A stretch of DNA of 64,000 bases. Origin: Nigrospora sphaerica. Its lineage: Eukaryota; Ascomycota; Sordariomycetes; Amphisphaeriales; Apiosporaceae. The DNA lies in the NCBI GenBank assembly GCA_018287875.1, contig JAGVVL010000001.1, positions 1,984,001-2,048,000 of the forward strand, in the 5' to 3' direction. The position numbers and the translations under genes were made by a program. Positions within the stretch are counted from its first letter, which is position 1; the number at the start of each line of letters is the position of its first letter. Under the pieces are notes generated by a model, which worked only from the letters and a program-made list of their open reading frames with translations, ran no database searches and had not been told where the DNA came from. Positions 60,034 through 64,000 of this stretch are shown here, piece after piece.

Positions 60034-62821
60034 GCGTGTTCAGCGGGAAGGGAGGGGCGCATGCCGGCATAGAATACTGTTTCCTTCACGCCGTCGTCAT
60101 GGATTAATAGGCGCTACTTAGATGGGAAGGGCTTGTCTACGTACTTTGCGCACCTATACAAGTACCTACTACACAATGCTTTTCGGTCTTTGGGGTCTCC
60201 GGTATGTACAACATACGCCCGGGTACGGGCTGGGGATCACACATGGGTAGACCAACGACATCATCTGGTGCGCAACTCTCAATCAAGTAATAAGGCAAGC
60301 GCAAGGAGGCAAACGCCCACTGCTAATTTCTCCCCCCGACAGCCCTACCTTGCGGGAAGATGCAACAGACTGGTCAGGCTCGTGTGAAATCGCGTCATAC
60401 CCTGGGGCGGGATGCCTGCGTGATATATTCAACAGCACGTATGCGTGGAATTGCAAAGGGCACGACGGTTTCGATCATGAAGACGGATATAGCGGGGGAT
60501 GATACCAATGAAGTCATGTCGATCAGGGACCGTTCGAGGCTCTTTGGGGCCATTTGACGATGAATCATATAGGCCGTTCTGTGATGTAAGAAAAGGGCGA
60601 CAGGGCGCTGGCGCGAGCTGGCGCTGGACTGGGGCCAAACTAGCCAACGATCCGAAAGCGAGGTCATGACATCACCCGAGCGCCCTCGCTGGGCCCTGAC
60701 CAAACAGCTAGCTCTTTGGAGAGGGGGTTAAGTGATGATGGCCGATTTCAGCGCATGGGCTGGCTCTAGGGCTTTTTGAGCGAGACGGATCTCACGGGCG
60801 CGGTGATCAGGGTGGTCTGGCAGTCCGGGGAAAAAAAAAGGCCCCAGCCCAGCCCGCCTCTACTGTTGTGGGTGTTCTAGATTGAAAAGTGATCGACGTC
60901 GTCCCGGGCCTCCCATGCCACGACCACCCTTTTCAAGGGGGGGTAAGCTAGGCCCGAGCTGCACGGCGGCAGAGGTACAGGAGGCAGGCAGGCAGGCAGA
61001 GGCAGGACAACGGAACGGAATGGGACAGTCGGAAGGGGAGGGGGCGAGTGCAGGCGGGTGCAGGTCGGGCTGGGGTGGGTCGCGTCAGGCGAGAGAGCGC
61101 CGAGAAGGGGGGCGAGTCAATGGTTGTCCGCTTGGGCAGTTGGTAATGGAGCCCATCGCCGCGGGCCAGGCTGGGCGGGTCCGCATCAGTCCCCCCCTTG
61201 ATACGTGCTTCTTTCTCTCTAGCTCGATTAAGCCGGTGGCTACGGGAAGCGAGAAACCTAAGATGGGAGATGAAAGCCGGCTGTCGTGGCTTGGGGCGGG
61301 TTGGTGATGGACCAACTGGCGGCGGATACATATATGCTTTCGCAGCGGCAGCAGCACGATCCGGAGGGAGGTAATTAGGTAATAGGTTAGGTACCTACTA
61401 AGGCATCAAGCGGACAGACAGTCAGTCGGACAGGCCGGCAGGCCGAGACAGGCACTTCCTGAGGGACGATGGGCGAGGATGCTCTGTTCCGCGGCCATGG
61501 AAGAGGGGAAGAGGGAAGGCATTGCAACGGCATTTTCTAGCCAGGGCCCTTGCTGGCAGTGGTCTCAACAACACGTTTGAAAGGCCCCCAGGGTGACTTC
61601 AGGCAAGAGTGTCCACCCGCTGTCAGGGGCGGACTTTCGGTTCGATGGGACCGGCAGGTCCAGACACACTGGAATGCCCAGTGCCAGCAGAGAGAGTGGA
61701 AGTTTGTGGGCAAGTAACTGGATGGCAAAAGCCGGGCTGGGTCCATTGTTTGAGGAGGCCGCCCCCGCGGGTGGGCATTGGAAATGCACAGCGTAAGCAC
61801 CGCCTGCACGGCGAGACTGCAGGCCGGCAACGCAGTTCATGCCGGGCCAGGCACACCCCCCGCAGGCCCGTGGAACCTGGAGGGGGCACAGCGGGCACAG
61901 CGGGTACGGCAGGCCCTCGCTGGGCCAGGGCGCCGAGGAAGCCGACTCGAACAGGCCGACAGCGGCTACAGAAGGTCACACGACAGCGGCCGCGTGGGAA
62001 GATGCTCCGTGGTAAACCGTCAATTAGGGTTGCCCCAGGTTCATGGTAACGGGGAATGGCGCCCGGGCGGTGCTTGTCCCGGGCGCAAACATCACGCGCC
62101 CAATGAACTGTATTGGGGATTGAATTTCAGCTGCTGCCGACCACCAAGACCCCTTGATCGGGCGGGCCCCTCGAGCCTATCCGTCGCTCTCCCATTTGCC
62201 CGGCTTTGTAAAATGCTCCGTACGGGAGGGGGATTACTGGTGTCCCCCCCTTCCCCATCTTCCCAGGCCCATATGGATCCAATCCGTATGTGTGAAGGGT
62301 CGGGTAGATTGGCCCTTTTGCTGTCCCCCCTCTCGCCCTCTTCCCCATCCACCTCAGTATACGAGGCTCTGCGGACATCGAGAGGTACGAGCATCGCGAC
62401 TCGTCCGCATCCACACATATCCTTTGCTTGCTTCATTCCGAGCGCATCGCCCGCCTCGCTTGCCTCCCAGCCGGACCATGCCTGGCGCGCGCCGCTGCCT
62501 GCTCTGATTCGAGCTGGGGGTCCGGTAGTGCCGTCCGGGGTCGTGACCAAGCGTGACGGACTGACTGGGTCAGCCAGATCTGCTTCGGGCAGGGAGCGCA
62601 TTAAGAAAAACCTGCTGTGGATCGGGCGTCTCCAACTCCTCCATCTCATCTCAGGGATCCTCAGGGCACTCAAAGCGGTCCCGTCCCGACTGGCTTCTCC
62701 TCCCATTACACGCCAAGCTACCTACCTCCAAGCGGCCAAGCCGGCCCAGCAAAAGCCCCCCAGCACTGGAGCCCAGCGGAGCGCAGAAGAGGCCTGGCAA
62801 AGCAGCAGAAGAGGCCCGGCG

Positions 62822-62866
<45 letters not shown>

Positions 62867-63444
62867 CAGCAGTAGTGACAGCAACAGAAACAGCAGGCAG
62901 AGCAGCCGAACAGAGTGGGAAGCGGCAGCAACCAGAGCAAGCAACAGCGGGCCCTTCAAGTTCACGCACGCCCATCCTCACGCGCCAAAACCGCGCGCCA
63001 CCCATCATCACGTCTCGGCGTCGACGGCCGCCGTCCTCAGCCCGCGTGCCCGTGCCGGTTGAGGTACCAACTCACCACACGCCCCCAAGGCGCGCAATTC
63101 GCACCCGCAGGAATACCACCCCCCATACACACACCCTACTTAAGAAGCAAAAGTGCCGCCTGCCTCCGTCACTCTCGGCGCCCGGGCTTCCACCGCTGTC
63201 ATCATTCACCGCTAAGCTCTGACTTCAGAGTGCACTCCGAACCTGCTGCTGGTAGCTCGGCCTGAACTGGAGACGAGGCTAGACCAGGGTCCTAGTCCCG
63301 GGGAGACTAGCAGAACAACACATACACACGCACAGGGGGATCATGCGACCTTGATTGATGACCACCGCCTGCCTTTCCTTCCCTTCGATCAATTGGCTAT
63401 GACTGCTTTCTAAATAAGATTGCCTACATGTACTACCCGTAGCC
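60034..63444. other. Intergenic region, about 3.4 kb
   Basis: This lies between the DGAT2 stop and the start of the right-edge gene. A 362-codon plus frame at 61778-62866 ends in the CAG repeat but lacks any recognisable motif, and a 201-codon plus frame at 62617-63222 reads the same repeat as poly-Ala; neither is called. A GGTA/TACC motif cluster lies at 61371-61400. The last few hundred bases probably hold the leader of the right-edge gene. Confidence 0.55.
62825..62863. repeat. Trinucleotide repeat (CAG)13
   Basis: Thirteen perfect CAG units, flanked by further imperfect CAG/CAA/TAG units. It lies about 580 bases before the right-edge gene's ATG. Confidence 0.95.
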
Positions 63445-64000
63445 ATGCCTCCTTCTCCTTTGCCCGCCAAACCCGCCAGACCACCCAAACCTCCGCTCCT
63501 TCTTACCATCGCCTCAACCGCGAGACCGCACAGTCTCGCACCGCCGCCGCTCTCTACCAACTCCAAGGGGATAAGCAACACCCTGGGCGCCGACGTCCCG
63601 ACGCCCTCGTCCGCCTCCTCCACCAGCTTCCAGTACGAGTGGCCGCCGCCTGATGCGTCCGCCGGGAACCCCTCCCTCTTAGCTGGCGCTGCTCGACGGC
63701 CCGAAGACATCGAGATGGACTCCATCGCCCCGGCTGGCCACCGCCGGCGCCGTAGCACCCTCACCGCCGGCAACACCCTCATCCACAGTCCCGCCACCAC
63801 GCCCACCAACGCCACGCCCGGCCGGAGTGCGAGGCCGCGCGCCCCGAGCGTCCGAAATCCCGCCAACCCGGCCGCCGAGAACAACAACGCCTTGGAGGCC
63901 AAGATATCCGAGGAGATCGACGACGGTGCCGTCTCGCCGCGGCGGCCCGCCGACGAGTACGCCGACGACGACTACTCGGACGAGGACCTCCAAGACGACG
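63445..64000 (+). CDS. N-terminus of a probable SLC35-type (triose-phosphate transporter fold) protein (partial)
   Basis: An open plus frame of 185 codons starts at the ATG at 63445 and runs off the right edge. The visible part is disordered and hydrophilic: Pro-rich start (MPPSPLPAKPARPPKPPLLL), Ser/Thr-rich middle, a basic HRRRRST patch near residue 100, and an acidic end with DDYSDEDLQDD. No membrane helix is visible yet. An acidic DDYSDEDL stretch after a Pro/Ser-rich leader resembles the N-terminal tail of fungal SLC35C2-like nucleotide-sugar/triose-phosphate transporter-fold proteins as I remember them, so I suggest that family as inference only. A different membrane or regulatory protein is possible. 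The coding call itself is firm because the frame is open to the edge with good codon use. Confidence 0.5.
   Translation, partial: MPPSPLPAKPARPPKPPLLLTIASTARPHSLAPPPLSTNSKGISNTLGADVPTPSSASSTSFQYEWPPPDASAGNPSLLAGAARRPEDIEMDSIAPAGHRRRRSTLTAGNTLIHSPATTPTNATPGRSARPRAPSVRNPANPAAENNNALEAKISEEIDDGAVSPRRPADEYADDDYSDEDLQDD

Noticed and set aside
61778..62866. 362-codon plus frame ending in poly-Gln
   Set aside because: The Gln run is the CAG microsatellite read in one frame, the adjacent frame reads poly-Ala, and the remainder is unrecognisable.

Overview
The window looks like nuclear DNA of a filamentous ascomycete, most likely a Sordariomycete (Hypocreales-like is an inference). It is GC-rich. Introns are short (about 50-230 bases) with GT/AG ends and CTAAC-like branch sites. 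Genes are monocistronic on both strands, and the protein set is typical of such fungi: a Zn2Cys6 regulator, a PTH11-type rhodopsin-like receptor, a Dal5-family transporter, a GPI-anchored Cu-only SOD and a DGAT2. I rebuilt exon structures by hand from reading-frame phase and splice signals. No tRNA, rRNA, CRISPR array or intact transposon was seen.

Layout, left to right: a Ser/Pro/Gln-rich protein open at the left edge (minus, 1-1584); a small DUF202 membrane protein (plus, 4755-5236); a Zn2Cys6 transcription factor (minus, 7100-8596); a gene desert of about 9.6 kb; a molybdenum-cofactor-sulfurase-like PLP enzyme without a MOSC domain (minus, 18237-20643); a secreted GPI-type Cu-only superoxide dismutase (minus, 23735-24590); V-ATPase subunit f/RNase K homologue (plus, 28551-28964); a 7-TM rhodopsin-like receptor (minus, 29748-31319); a short-chain dehydrogenase with a TATA box (plus, 35404-36429); a CxxC plus coiled-coil protein (minus, 36972-38756); a 6.8 kb repeat-rich gap; a Myb/SANT protein (plus, 45564-46391); an MFS allantoate-permease-type transporter (minus, 48986-51254); 20S proteasome beta5 (plus, 54013-54968); mitochondrial Qri7 tRNA t6A enzyme (minus, 55146-56603); a DGAT2 with a very long N-terminal extension (plus, 57950-60033); and the start of a probable SLC35-type transporter running off the right edge (plus, from 63445).

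The genes do not form a pathway or biosynthetic cluster. They are mostly housekeeping genes (V-ATPase, proteasome, t6A, lipid storage) mixed with environment-facing ones (SOD, receptor, transporter, regulator). Most neighbours alternate strand, so convergent pairs sit fairly close (down to 177 bases) while divergent pairs are separated by 1.3-6.8 kb. Those spacers carry microsatellites, a few tandem repeats and a recurring TAGGTACCTA-like palindromic motif. I saw no clearly undescribed system. The most unusual items are the dispersed palindrome, the MOSC-less sulfurase, the DGAT2 extension and an exon frame conflict in the coiled-coil gene.
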